A stretch of DNA of 64,000 nucleotides from positions 496,001-560,000 of the forward strand of contig CAZHTC010000001.1 of NCBI GenBank assembly GCA_964535575.1. The letters are read 5' to 3'. The position numbers and the translations under genes were made by a program. Below are positions 25,107 to 34,362 of this stretch, piece by piece; positions within the stretch are counted from its first letter, which is position 1, and each line of letters starts with the position of its first letter. The notes beneath the pieces are model-generated. The model was given only the letters and a program-made list of their open reading frames with translations, was not told the origin of the DNA and ran no database searches. The stretch is from JAGPCK01 sp964535575 (GTDB lineage Bacteria; Bacteroidota; Bacteroidia; UKL13-3).

Positions 25107-25182
25107 TGGTTGTCCGACTAGGGCTCGAACCTAGACTCTTCTGAACCAAAATCAGACGTGTTGCCAGTTACACCATCGGACA
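25107..25182 (-). tRNA. tRNA-Gln (anticodon TTG)
   Basis: On the minus strand acceptor TGTCCGA pairs with TCGGACA, the anticodon stem TCTGA/TCAGA encloses TTTTGGT with anticodon TTG, and the T-arm has CTAGGTTCGAGCCCTAG. CCA is encoded at 25107-25109 after discriminator A. No terminator separates it from prs. Confidence 0.95.
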
Positions 25183-25191
25183 ATGAGGGGG

Positions 25192-25223
25192 CAAAAATAT
25201 GGAAAAACACCCTAGAGTGCAAA
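25192..25223 (-). promoter_or_regulatory. Consensus promoter of the tRNA-Gln / prs / L25 / pth series
   Basis: On the minus strand TTTG (25220-25223), 20 bases, then TATTTTTG (25192-25199): both boxes match the Bacteroidetes consensus perfectly. The tRNA starts 9 bases after the -7 box, which is what a tRNA with a very short 5' leader needs. Confidence 0.7.
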
Positions 25224-25249
25224 TGAAAATCTAAAATGGAAAAAGATAG

Positions 25250-27445
25250 TTAATTGGCCAACTCAGAAATTACCTGAATGCGCATTAATTGTAACTCTTC
25301 TTTTGAAAACTCCCCATCAAACTCCTTGAAAGCCAAATCCAATGAATCGGATTCGGATCCTTTGAAGTAGTCAAAAATATCTTTTTGAATATCCTCGTCC
25401 ATTATGGAATTGAGGTAATATTTAAGATTCAATTTGGTTCCGCTGTACACCATGCCTTCAATCTCGTTAATGAGTTCCTCTTTCGAAACTCCCTGCGAGC
25501 GGCTTATATCTTCTAAGTTTATCTTCTTATCGATATTTTGAATGATGGAAACTTTTTTACCCGATTTGTTTACGGCCGAACGAATCACCATGTCCTGAGG
25601 GCGTTCAATTTCATTCTCCTTCACATATTTCTCTATCATTTCTACAAACGGCTTCCCGAATTTTTGTGCCTTGCTCGAGGTAACCCCAAAAACCTGCGAT
25701 AACTCGGCAAGCGAAATAGGGTATTTGGTAGCCATATCCTCAAGAGAAGGGTCCTGGAAAATGATATAAGGCGGTAGCCCTTTTTGTTTGGCTACCGTTT
25801 TTCGTAAGTCTTTTAACTGGTTGTAGAGTTGCTCGTCATATATATTTTCAAGTTCCGCATTGTCTTCGTCTTCCTCGGTAACACGCTCAAACTTGGTATC
25901 AATGGCAATAAATAGCGGGGTGGGCTTTTTAAGGTAGGCCATTCCGCGCTCGTTTACTTTGAGCAACCCGTAATTTTCAATATCCTTAGTAATAAGGCTC
26001 ATCAGCAACCCCATGCGGATTACCGATTTCCAGAATAACACATCTTTTGCTTTTCCTGCCCCAAAACATTCAAGGTTATTATGCTCATAATCCATGATGG
26101 GCTGGCTTTTAGTTCCGGTAAGCACATCAACCACGTGTTTCAGATTAAACTTGCCGTTTAAATTTTCAATTGTATCAAGTGCCAGTAATAAATCTTTGGT
26201 TACTTCCTGCTGCTCTTTAGGATGCCGGCAGTTATCACACATTTTACCGCAATGCTTCTGATCAAATTCTTCCCCGAAATAATGCAGTAATATTTTTCTG
26301 CGGCAACCCGATGACTCTACATAAGACTGTGTTTCGAAAATGAGCTGCTCTCCTATTTCCCTTTCGGCAACAGGCTTGTCTTTCATAAATTTCTCCAGCT
26401 TTTCAATATCGGCCGGATTATAAAATAATAAACAATCTCCTTCTAATCCATCGCGGCCTGCACGTCCGGTTTCCTGATAATATCCTTCCAAACTTTTAGG
26501 CACATCGTAGTGAATCACAAAACGTACATCGGGCTTATCAATACCCATCCCGAAGGCAATGGTAGCTACAATAACATGCACATCCTCCATCAAAAATTTA
26601 TCTTGATGAGTAGCTCGCGTTTTTGCATCCAATCCGGCATGGTAAGGAAGTGCTTTAATTCCATTAAGGTTAAGCACTTCGGCTATTTCTTCTACTTTTT
26701 TACGGCTAAGGCAGTAAATAATTCCCGATTTTTTATTTCGCTGCTTTATATAACCTACAATCTCCTTTAAAACTTTATCCTTTTTCCCTTTCTGACGTAC
26801 TTCATAAAAAAGGTTGGAGCGATTAAAGGATGTTTTAAACACTATGGCATCCAGCATTTGCAGGTTTTTCTGAATATCGGCCTGCACTTTTGGGGTAGCC
26901 GTAGCGGTAAGTGCCATCATGGGCACATCTTTAATTTCTTTTACTATCTGCTTAATCCTGCGATACTCCGGCCTGAAATCATGACCCCATTCCGAAATAC
27001 AATGGGCTTCGTCAACAGCTACAAACGATATCTTAATTTGTTTCAAAAACTCTACCGTTTCATCCTTTTTAAGGGTTTCGGGTGCTACATATAAAAGTTT
27101 GGTTTTGCCTGCCTTTATATCATCCTTTACCCGCTGAATCTCTGCTTTGCCTAATGATGAGTTTAAAAAATGAGCAGTAGCTTCATTACTGCCAAATGCC
27201 CTTATCTGGTCTACCTGATTTTTCATGAGGGCGATGAGTGGAGAGATAACAATAGCTGTTCCGCCCATCATTAAAGCCGGTAACTGAAAACAAAGTGATT
27301 TACCGGCCCCGGTAGGCATAATGACAAAACTGTCATTGCCGGCCAATACATTATTGATAATTTCTTCCTGAATACCTTTAAAACTCTCAAACCCAAAGTA
27401 TTTCTTTAGGGCTCCTTTTAAATCATTTTTTACTGAAACTGCCAT
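25250..27445 (-). CDS. recQ: ATP-dependent DNA helicase RecQ
   Basis: The 731-residue superfamily 2 helicase unwinds DNA 3' to 5' in recombination and fork repair. Motifs seen: Walker A MPTGAGKSLCFQLPAL (about 44-59), the DEAH box and aromatic loop VDEAHCISEWGHDFRPEYR, ALTATATPKV, GYYQETGRAGRDG (motif VI), a zinc-binding RecQ-Ct region with Cys residues (CRRKILLHYFGE ... CGKMCDNC), then the winged-helix RQC domain, and an HRDC domain (LRKTVAKQKGLPPYIIFQD). Length is longer than the 610 residues of E. coli because of a C-terminal extension. It reads away from kdsD. Confidence 0.95.
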   Translation of the reverse strand: MAVSVKNDLKGALKKYFGFESFKGIQEEIINNVLAGNDSFVIMPTGAGKSLCFQLPALMMGGTAIVISPLIALMKNQVDQIRAFGSNEATAHFLNSSLGKAEIQRVKDDIKAGKTKLLYVAPETLKKDETVEFLKQIKISFVAVDEAHCISEWGHDFRPEYRRIKQIVKEIKDVPMMALTATATPKVQADIQKNLQMLDAIVFKTSFNRSNLFYEVRQKGKKDKVLKEIVGYIKQRNKKSGIIYCLSRKKVEEIAEVLNLNGIKALPYHAGLDAKTRATHQDKFLMEDVHVIVATIAFGMGIDKPDVRFVIHYDVPKSLEGYYQETGRAGRDGLEGDCLLFYNPADIEKLEKFMKDKPVAEREIGEQLIFETQSYVESSGCRRKILLHYFGEEFDQKHCGKMCDNCRHPKEQQEVTKDLLLALDTIENLNGKFNLKHVVDVLTGTKSQPIMDYEHNNLECFGAGKAKDVLFWKSVIRMGLLMSLITKDIENYGLLKVNERGMAYLKKPTPLFIAIDTKFERVTEEDEDNAELENIYDEQLYNQLKDLRKTVAKQKGLPPYIIFQDPSLEDMATKYPISLAELSQVFGVTSSKAQKFGKPFVEMIEKYVKENEIERPQDMVIRSAVNKSGKKVSIIQNIDKKINLEDISRSQGVSKEELINEIEGMVYSGTKLNLKYYLNSIMDEDIQKDIFDYFKGSESDSLDLAFKEFDGEFSKEELQLMRIQVISELAN

Positions 27446-27548
27446 AGTACACTACTCCTCCATTGTTTTGTTCGCAACTAAAAATACAACATTTTTTACG
27501 AATCAAAAAAAAATTCTTACTAAATTATTTACTTTGCGCTTTAACTAA

Positions 27549-28529
27549 ATGGGTAAAAAAGATTTGCAACAGGAAAGCGCAATTATCAAAACTGCTATTG
27601 AGACGCTTCAGATTGAGGCCGATGCGATCAGCAAATCAATCAACAAAGTTAATACCAGTTTCTCACAAAGCGTAGAATTAATTCTAAATTCTAAGGGCAG
27701 GGTGGTAATCACAGGTATTGGCAAGAGTGCTATCATTGCGCAAAAGATTGTTGCCACGCTTAATAGTACCGGTACGCCTTCAGTTTTTATGCATGCTGCC
27801 GATGCCATTCATGGCGATTTGGGCATTATTCAAACTGACGATGTGGTGATTTGTATTTCCAAAAGCGGCAATACTCCTGAAATCAGGGTTTTAGTTCCAT
27901 TGTTAAAAAAAGGCGGAAACAAGCTTATTGCACTGGTTGGAGATTTAACCTCATACCTGGCCACCCACTCCGATTATATTATTGATTGCACCGTTGATAA
28001 AGAAGCCTGCCCACATAACCTGGCGCCTACCACCAGCACAACCGTACAATTAGCTTTGGGCGATGCACTGGCAGTGAGTTTACTTAAGTGCCGCAACTTT
28101 ACCGCAACCGATTTTGCCAAATTTCATCCCGGGGGGGCGCTTGGCAAAAAACTTTACCTGAAGGTGAAAGATATTTATCCGTTAAATGCAGCTCCGCAGG
28201 TTCAGCTTAACTCATCTATTAAAGATGTTATTATTGAAATAACGCAAAAAAGACTTGGGGCTACCGCGGTAATGGCGGAAAATAAACTGGCTGGATTAAT
28301 AACTGATGGAGATATACGCAGAATGCTTGAAGCCGGAAAATACCGTGAAAATTTAACCGCCGGAGAAATTATGAATGCATCGCCCCGAACAATTGACGAG
28401 GAAGAAATGGCTGTAGATGCTTTATCGATAATGAGAGAAAACAAGATTTCACAAATAGTGATTACAAAAAATAACACCTATGCAGGCATGGTTCATATTC
28501 ATGATTTGAATCGGGAAGGCATTATATGA
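27549..28529 (+). CDS. kdsD: D-arabinose 5-phosphate isomerase (KpsF/GutQ family)
   Basis: The enzyme interconverts ribulose-5-phosphate and arabinose-5-phosphate, the first step toward Kdo for lipopolysaccharide. The 326-residue protein has a SIS sugar-isomerase domain (residues 35-190, with VVITGIGKSAIIAQKI, ISKSGNTPEI and LAPTTSTTVQLALGDA) and two CBS domains (about 205-320). Length matches the family. The guanylyltransferase gene follows after 9 bases, so sugar-nucleotide genes are grouped. The promoter box is imperfect (TTACTTTG, 27529-27536). Confidence 0.92.
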   Translation: MGKKDLQQESAIIKTAIETLQIEADAISKSINKVNTSFSQSVELILNSKGRVVITGIGKSAIIAQKIVATLNSTGTPSVFMHAADAIHGDLGIIQTDDVVICISKSGNTPEIRVLVPLLKKGGNKLIALVGDLTSYLATHSDYIIDCTVDKEACPHNLAPTTSTTVQLALGDALAVSLLKCRNFTATDFAKFHPGGALGKKLYLKVKDIYPLNAAPQVQLNSSIKDVIIEITQKRLGATAVMAENKLAGLITDGDIRRMLEAGKYRENLTAGEIMNASPRTIDEEEMAVDALSIMRENKISQIVITKNNTYAGMVHIHDLNREGII

Positions 28530-28538
28530 AAAACAATT

Positions 28539-29627
28539 ATGGCAGGAAAAAATAAGGACAGATACGTAATTATAATGGCAGGTGGAGTGGGTTCGCGTTT
28601 CTGGCCCGTGAGCAGAACATCCTACCCTAAACAATTTTTGGATATACTGGGAACCGGTACCTCCTTACTTCAGCAAACCTATAAACGGTTTCAGAAACAA
28701 TTTCTCAAAGAGAATATATTTATTGTTGCCAATGAACAGTACAGGGGTTTAATCACCGAACAAATTCCGGGCATTGACCAGTCAAAAATACTTGGTGAAC
28801 CACTGGCAAAAAACACTACGGCCTGCATTGCCTATGCTGCTTTTCACATTCATAAGCTTAACCCCACAGCAAGTTGCATTGTTGCTCCTTCAGACCACCT
28901 GATACTGGATGAACCGAGTTTTTTCCAATCGGTTGACAACGGATTTGATTTTTTAAAAACAAACGATGCCTTGCTTACACTGGGTATAAAACCCAGCCGC
29001 CCCGATACGGGATACGGTTATATTCAGTATATAGACAGCAACCACCCCGAAGTAAAAAAGGTGAAAACCTTTACCGAAAAACCTTCGATAGAAATTGCCC
29101 AGACATTTATTGACAGTGGCGATTTTTTATGGAACGCAGGCATTTTTATCTGGAACAACGCTGGCATATTGGGTGCACTCGAAAAATACTCGAACGAGTT
29201 GTACAGTTTATTTAAAGAAACCGAAAGTTCATTGGGAACCGATAATGAAAAACCTGCCATTACCGAGGCCTACGAATTGTGTAAAAACATTTCGATTGAC
29301 TATGCCGTAATGGAAAAAGCCGACAATGTATTTGTAATTCCGTCTGACTTTGGCTGGAGCGATTTGGGAACATGGGCCTCGCTTTACAGCATACACGATA
29401 AAGACGACAAACAAAATGCGGTAAATGGAAAACTGGTTTTTAATTTTAATACCAATAGTTGCATGGTACACGCCCCCAATGGAAAACTGGTGGTGCTGAA
29501 TAGTGTAAACGATTTGATTGTGGTAGATACCGAAGATGTACTGCTGGTGTGCGACCGTAACCGGGAGCAGGAAGTAAAACAGATTGTAACCGATATTAAA
29601 CTTAAATTCGGTGAGAAATATGTTTAG
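28539..29627 (+). CDS. Mannose-1-phosphate guanylyltransferase
   Basis: The enzyme makes GDP-mannose from mannose-1-phosphate and GTP, feeding surface glycans and GDP-fucose. The 362-residue protein has the nucleotidyltransferase start IIMAGGVGSRFWPVSRTSYPKQFL (the first part is the GTP-binding GGxGxR loop), CIVAPSDHLI, and FTEKPS, and it ends without the isomerase (cupin) domain found in bifunctional ManC/AlgA. It lies just after kdsD. Its stop codon TAG (29625-29627) overlaps that of rlmB on the other strand. Confidence 0.92.
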   Translation: MAGKNKDRYVIIMAGGVGSRFWPVSRTSYPKQFLDILGTGTSLLQQTYKRFQKQFLKENIFIVANEQYRGLITEQIPGIDQSKILGEPLAKNTTACIAYAAFHIHKLNPTASCIVAPSDHLILDEPSFFQSVDNGFDFLKTNDALLTLGIKPSRPDTGYGYIQYIDSNHPEVKKVKTFTEKPSIEIAQTFIDSGDFLWNAGIFIWNNAGILGALEKYSNELYSLFKETESSLGTDNEKPAITEAYELCKNISIDYAVMEKADNVFVIPSDFGWSDLGTWASLYSIHDKDDKQNAVNGKLVFNFNTNSCMVHAPNGKLVVLNSVNDLIVVDTEDVLLVCDRNREQEVKQIVTDIKLKFGEKYV

Positions 29628-30376
29628 TTTTTTATCCGCTGCTTCACCAATTCATACAATATAATTCCGCAGGCCACCGATACATTAATTGACCCCATTT
29701 GATTGAGTAAAGGTATTTTCACCTGTTCATCGGCAAATTTTAAATATTCGTGCGAAATGCCATCTTCTTCAGAGCCCATCATAATGGCGGTGGGAATAGT
29801 GTAATCGGGCGTATCAATGAATCGGGAGCCTTTTTCGGTACAGGCCAAAATTTGCAGACCGCTATCTTTTAAATACTCCAAGGTTAGTTTCATATTAAAA
29901 CTACGGCACACCGGAATAGTGAGCAATGCCCCTGCCGATGTTTTAACGGCATCCTCGTTAATGCGAGCCGAGCCTCTGTCGGGGATTACCACTGCATGCA
30001 CACCTGCGGCCAATGCGCTGCGGCAAATGGCTCCGAAATTACGCACATCGGTCACCCGGTCGAGCACCACAATGCAGGGAACCTCGCCACGCTCATACAC
30101 CGCTGCCAGTATTTCTTCAACCTGCTGATAAATGATGGGGGAAATATAAGCCAACACCCCTTGATGTGTACTGTCGCCTAATGACCGGAATTTTTCCTTG
30201 GGCACAAACTGATAGGGTACCTTGTACTCATAGGCCAGTTTAATTATTTCATTAACCTGTATGCTCTGATGCGGACGTTGGATAAGAATTTTTTCAAGTT
30301 CTTTTCCTTTTTCCAATGCCTCCAGTATGGCACGGGTGCCGTAAATTATTTGTGATTTGTCAACTTGTTTTTTCAT
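29624..30376 (-). CDS. rlmB: 23S rRNA (guanosine-2'-O-)-methyltransferase, RlmB/SpoU family
   Basis: The 250-residue enzyme methylates a ribose in 23S rRNA (G2251 in E. coli) with S-adenosylmethionine. It has an N-terminal substrate-binding domain (IIYGTRAILEALEKG) and a SPOUT knotted domain with VLDRVTDVRNFGAICRSA, MMGSEEDGI and QMGSINVSVACGIILYE (SpoU motifs 1-3). I chose ATG 30376 over 30403, since the earlier residues do not match the family. It is convergent with the guanylyltransferase, sharing stop bases. Confidence 0.9.
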   Translation of the reverse strand: MKKQVDKSQIIYGTRAILEALEKGKELEKILIQRPHQSIQVNEIIKLAYEYKVPYQFVPKEKFRSLGDSTHQGVLAYISPIIYQQVEEILAAVYERGEVPCIVVLDRVTDVRNFGAICRSALAAGVHAVVIPDRGSARINEDAVKTSAGALLTIPVCRSFNMKLTLEYLKDSGLQILACTEKGSRFIDTPDYTIPTAIMMGSEEDGISHEYLKFADEQVKIPLLNQMGSINVSVACGIILYELVKQRIKN

Positions 30377-30385
30377 AAAAATAAG

Positions 30386-30411
30386 AAAGCCGGTGCAACA
30401 CACCGGCTTTT
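30386..30411 (-). terminator. Terminator after the DUF2723 gene
   Basis: AAAGCCGGTG and CACCGGCTTT form a 10-bp stem with a 5-base loop, followed on the minus strand by a T-rich stretch. It lies 18 bases after the DUF2723 stop and directly before the rlmB start. Confidence 0.75.
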
Positions 30412-30428
30412 CTGTTTTGTATTGTTTT

Positions 30429-33400
30429 TTACATTGGCATTTGCATGCCGCTTAGTATTTTTTGAATGGCATCGGCCGTGGCCTTATCCTGATACTGCGA
30501 AGCTATTTGCTGGCAATAACCCACCAACTGATAATTCTCCCCAACATTTTGCTGCACCTTACGGAAGTTTTTATTTCCTCTGAACGAGTTGTAGTATTTG
30601 TATTTCTGTTCAAAATCTTTCGCCAGATCCATGGTAAGTTTGGCAGCTTTATCTTTAGCGCCTACCATATAATACCCTTCAATAATGCGAATCATGAATA
30701 CATCATAAGGAACATTCTCTTTTGGCATTACTTTCATGCATCGGTCAAGCACAGCAAGCGCCTTATCCTTTTTACCTTCTTCCATTAATTTTTTGGCCAA
30801 ACGGTAAAAAAGGTTTCTGAAGTTTTTGGTTTGGCGCAATATGGTCTCGTCTAAGTAAATGCCGGGCTTGTCCATATTACCCCACTCAAACTTGTTCATC
30901 AGGTTATCATACATAATATCGGTATTGATATGGCCTATTTCTCTGTCGGCACTCATTTCCGTACGGATAGGAACCAGGCGGTAGGTTAATCCTTCTAACT
31001 GAAAATACCCTTCCAGATTAAGGTACGCTTCGGAACCGGTAGTGATAGCAAAATACACCGGACGATCCCAGTTGCTTGTAGCAATGAAGTCAAGCGTAAT
31101 CAGGTCGTTTTTCATCAGCGTGTTTCGGTTCACTGTGAAATTTACCGAATCAACAATCATGGCTTCATCTTTAGGATGAACTGTTTTATTTGCCAAAACT
31201 TTTTGCCTGTCAACCGGGATATAGAAATTTTTGGTTGGATAGTAACTGAGGGTTTCGCCATTTCCCGACTGCACCTTAGTTACCGGATTTTTATCGTTGG
31301 CAATAAAATCAATTACCTGCTTAAGCGGGAAAAATACATTAGGCGCAATATTCAATTCTTTGTTTTCGTAAAACACCACATAATCCCGAATTCCCTGTAC
31401 ATATTGTTCGGGTTTTAATGAAATAGGCACCGGATCCGAATCATATGTTTTTACTTTCAGTCCGTCAGTATACCAATCGGTATTTAACAAGCTCAAATTA
31501 ATTACACGAATATCGGTGCGGTAACCCTCTACGTTTTGTGCGTACCACAGCGGATAGGTATCATTATCCCCATTGGTAAACAACACGGCATTTTTAGCAC
31601 ATGAGTTCAGGTAATCTTTGGCAAATGCAATAGCGGTATAACGGTTAGATCGGTCGTGGTCGTCCCAGTTTTCTTTGGCAAGTAAATAAGGCGACATAAA
31701 AAGCCCGATTACCGTAGCACCGGCTGCGGCTGCCGTTTTACCCGTTTTCTTCGAGAGCCAATCGGCAATGGCAAGTACGCCAAGTCCTACCCAGATAAAA
31801 AAAGTTTGATAGGAACCCACGTAGGCATAATCACGCTCGCGCGGTTGCAGCGGAGGGAAGTTCAGGTAAATAATAATGAATACTCCTGTGAAAAGAAATA
31901 ATAAAGTGATTACAAAGGCATCTTCCCGTGCGCGGTTAAACTGATATACCAGTCCCAGAAGGCCAAGTATGAGCGGAAGAAAATAATAGTGGTTCTTCCC
32001 CTTGTTATTGGCCAGTTCTCCCGGCAAATTATCCTGTGGCCCAAGGCGGGCTTTGTCAATAAATTTAACTCCGCTCTCCCAGTTACCTGCGGTTAATTCC
32101 CCATGGCCCTGTTCATCACTTTGCCTTCCGATAAAGTTCCAGAAGAAATAGCGCCAATACATAAAATTTAACTGGTAAGAAAATAGGAAGTCAATATTTT
32201 TAGCGAATGTAGGTTTTTTACCTTCAGGTATATTTTCCCAGTCGCGGTAAGCTTTTACGTGGTCGCCCCGGTTACTCCACATACGAGGGAAAATAGTCAT
32301 TTGATCTTTTTCCCAAACCGGCTCAATCTTAGGGCCTATTTCTTCGTATTTTTCTTCGCCCTTGCGGTACTGCATCGATCCTTCTTCTGTGTCGATATAT
32401 TTGGCAGTGTAGTATTGGCCATAAAGCAACGGACGATCACCATACTGCTCACGGTTGAGATACGAAATGAGCGTGAAGGGATTTTCAGGATTATTCATAT
32501 CTAATGGCGGATTAGCTATAGAACGAATCACAATCATCGCATAAGATGAATAGCCGATAATAACAAAAGCAAAAACCAGAATGCCGGTGTTCAGGTTAAC
32601 TTTATTCTTTTTGATCGAATAAATAATCCCGTAAACAATGAGCCCTGTAACCAATAATCCGAAGAAAACAATTCCGCTTCCAAACGGAAGACTGAACGAG
32701 TTAACGAAAGTTAAATCAAAATAAGCAGCAAGGGTTGGTAAGCCGGGAATAATTCCAAACTGCACAATGGCTATGGCACCAAAGGCTACAAGTGATGCTT
32801 TAACAATACCAATTGAAGTGGCGGTATATTTTCTGAAATAATACACATAAACAATAGCCGGAATAACCAATAAGTTCAATAAGTGCACTCCTATGGCAAG
32901 TCCGCAAAAATATCCGATTAGAATCAGCCACCTGTCGGCATGCTTTTCATCAGCTACATTTTCCCACTTTAAAATAGCCCAGAAAGTGATAGCGGTGAAA
33001 AAACAAGACGAGGCATAAACCTCAGCCTCTACAGCCGAAAACCAGAACGTATCGGAAAAAGTAAGGGATAAAGCCCCAACGGTACCTGCGCCAATAATGG
33101 ATATTGCCTGCCAATCGGTTGGGTCTTCATTATTTTTAACTAAAATCTTTTTAGCCAAGTGAGTAATGGTCCAGAAGGAGAACAGCACTGTTAGGGCACT
33201 GGCTAAAGCCGAAACAATATTTACCCAAAACGCTACCTGTGTAACATCATTTCCGGCCATTAAAGAGAATAATCGGCCAATAATAAGAAACAACGGAGCT
33301 CCTGGAGGGTGCACTACCTGCAAACGGTAAGAAGCAGAGATAAACTCTCCGCAATCCCAAAAACTGGCAGTTGGCTCAAGGGTTAACGTGTAGGTAACCA

Positions 33401-33458
33401 TGGCTATGATAAAAACCAGCCAGCCAATTACCACATTCATTAAATTGTATTTTTTCAT
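30429..33458 (-). CDS. DUF2723-family membrane protein, putative protein O-glycosyltransferase
   Basis: The 1009-residue protein belongs to the DUF2723 family (PF11028), typical of Bacteroidetes and related to eukaryotic TMEM260, an O-mannosyltransferase of Ig-like domains. The start has TLTLEPTASFWDCGEFISASYRLQVVHPPGAPLF, of which the piece FWDCGEFI with its acidic residues is the expected catalytic loop of a GT-C enzyme; about 13 membrane helices follow, then a periplasmic C-terminal part with helical TPR-like segments (KALAVLDRCMKVMPKENVPYDV). Enzyme activity is inferred. An exact -7 box lies at 33493-33500. Upstream, divergent, are an O-methyltransferase and the giant PKD protein. Confidence 0.85.
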   Translation of the reverse strand: MKKYNLMNVVIGWLVFIIAMVTYTLTLEPTASFWDCGEFISASYRLQVVHPPGAPLFLIIGRLFSLMAGNDVTQVAFWVNIVSALASALTVLFSFWTITHLAKKILVKNNEDPTDWQAISIIGAGTVGALSLTFSDTFWFSAVEAEVYASSCFFTAITFWAILKWENVADEKHADRWLILIGYFCGLAIGVHLLNLLVIPAIVYVYYFRKYTATSIGIVKASLVAFGAIAIVQFGIIPGLPTLAAYFDLTFVNSFSLPFGSGIVFFGLLVTGLIVYGIIYSIKKNKVNLNTGILVFAFVIIGYSSYAMIVIRSIANPPLDMNNPENPFTLISYLNREQYGDRPLLYGQYYTAKYIDTEEGSMQYRKGEEKYEEIGPKIEPVWEKDQMTIFPRMWSNRGDHVKAYRDWENIPEGKKPTFAKNIDFLFSYQLNFMYWRYFFWNFIGRQSDEQGHGELTAGNWESGVKFIDKARLGPQDNLPGELANNKGKNHYYFLPLILGLLGLVYQFNRAREDAFVITLLFLFTGVFIIIYLNFPPLQPRERDYAYVGSYQTFFIWVGLGVLAIADWLSKKTGKTAAAAGATVIGLFMSPYLLAKENWDDHDRSNRYTAIAFAKDYLNSCAKNAVLFTNGDNDTYPLWYAQNVEGYRTDIRVINLSLLNTDWYTDGLKVKTYDSDPVPISLKPEQYVQGIRDYVVFYENKELNIAPNVFFPLKQVIDFIANDKNPVTKVQSGNGETLSYYPTKNFYIPVDRQKVLANKTVHPKDEAMIVDSVNFTVNRNTLMKNDLITLDFIATSNWDRPVYFAITTGSEAYLNLEGYFQLEGLTYRLVPIRTEMSADREIGHINTDIMYDNLMNKFEWGNMDKPGIYLDETILRQTKNFRNLFYRLAKKLMEEGKKDKALAVLDRCMKVMPKENVPYDVFMIRIIEGYYMVGAKDKAAKLTMDLAKDFEQKYKYYNSFRGNKNFRKVQQNVGENYQLVGYCQQIASQYQDKATADAIQKILSGMQMPM

Positions 33459-33492
33459 TTCTCTGTTAATAGCTTTTTTACATTCGAAAGGG

Positions 33493-33500
33493 CAAATATA
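33493..33500 (-). promoter_or_regulatory. TAnnTTTG promoter element for the DUF2723 gene
   Basis: On the minus strand TATATTTG is an exact -7 box, 34 bases before the ATG at 33458. No good upstream TTG box is seen. Confidence 0.45.
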
Positions 33501-33646
33501 ATCAGAGTTCGCACTTATTCACAGGATTGATGAATTTGGTGGCCTCACATTTTTTTTGCCAAAAATTTTGAACGAAAATTTTAGGTTAAATATTTCAACT
33601 TATTAAAAATTAGTCTTAACTTGTAGCTGATTTAAGGGAGGTTTTC

Positions 33647-34291
33647 ATGGAGTTTATTGATTCAAAACTGGCTGAATACGCTGAGCAACACTCAACTGAA
33701 GAGCGTGATGTTTTGAAAAAACTTAGCCGTGAAACTCAGGCTCAGGTAATGATGCCAAGAATGTTGTCGGGCCATTTACAGGGCAATTTGCTTTCTCTAT
33801 TATCTAAACTAATTCAGCCTCACCGAATTTTAGAAATTGGTACCTACACCGGCTATTCGGCTATTTGCCTGGCTCAGGGGCTCACGGAGAAAGGGAAACT
33901 CCACACCATTGATATAAACGAGGAGTTGGAAACCATTACCTCTAAATATTTTGAACTGGCGGGCATTACCCACAAAGTTGTTCAGCATTTTGGCAACGCC
34001 TTGCATATTATCCCTGCACTAAACGAAGTATTTGATTTAGTGTTTATAGATGCAGATAAAATAAATTACGTAGCTTATTATGATCTGGTTTTACCCAAAG
34101 TACGAGCCGGAGGGTTGATTATAGCCGATAATGTTCTGTGGAGTGGTAAGGTAACTGATGAGCGTGAGCTTACTAAAGATGCTGATACCAAAGCGCTACA
34201 CATGTTTAATGAAAAAGTAAGCCGGGATGAGCGTGTGGAAGTTGTGTTGGCTCCAGTGAGGGATGGACTGATGCTGATAAGAAAAAATTAA
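33647..34291 (+). CDS. Class I SAM-dependent O-methyltransferase
   Basis: The 214-residue protein is of the catechol/caffeoyl-CoA O-methyltransferase type (PF01596). Seen are EIGTYTGYSAICLAQGL (SAM-binding motif I), LHTIDINEEL, DLVFIDADKINY (metal-binding Asp region) and LIIADNVLWSGKV. The substrate is unknown; small phenolics are typical. Unusually for this window there is a clear Shine-Dalgarno sequence (AGGGAGG, about 8 bases before the ATG), supporting this start. Confidence 0.9.
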   Translation: MEFIDSKLAEYAEQHSTEERDVLKKLSRETQAQVMMPRMLSGHLQGNLLSLLSKLIQPHRILEIGTYTGYSAICLAQGLTEKGKLHTIDINEELETITSKYFELAGITHKVVQHFGNALHIIPALNEVFDLVFIDADKINYVAYYDLVLPKVRAGGLIIADNVLWSGKVTDERELTKDADTKALHMFNEKVSRDERVEVVLAPVRDGLMLIRKN

Positions 34292-34362
34292 CGAAAGAGT
34301 TCGTAAAAAAGGGCATATTTGCGGGCTTTTTTAATTTATAACATTTAACTGTCTGCAAGGTT

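Noticed and set aside
34292..34345. Terminator after the O-methyltransferase gene
   Set aside because: AAAAAAG and CTTTTTT could pair, but the inner bases (GGGC/GGGC) do not, so the stem is not convincing.
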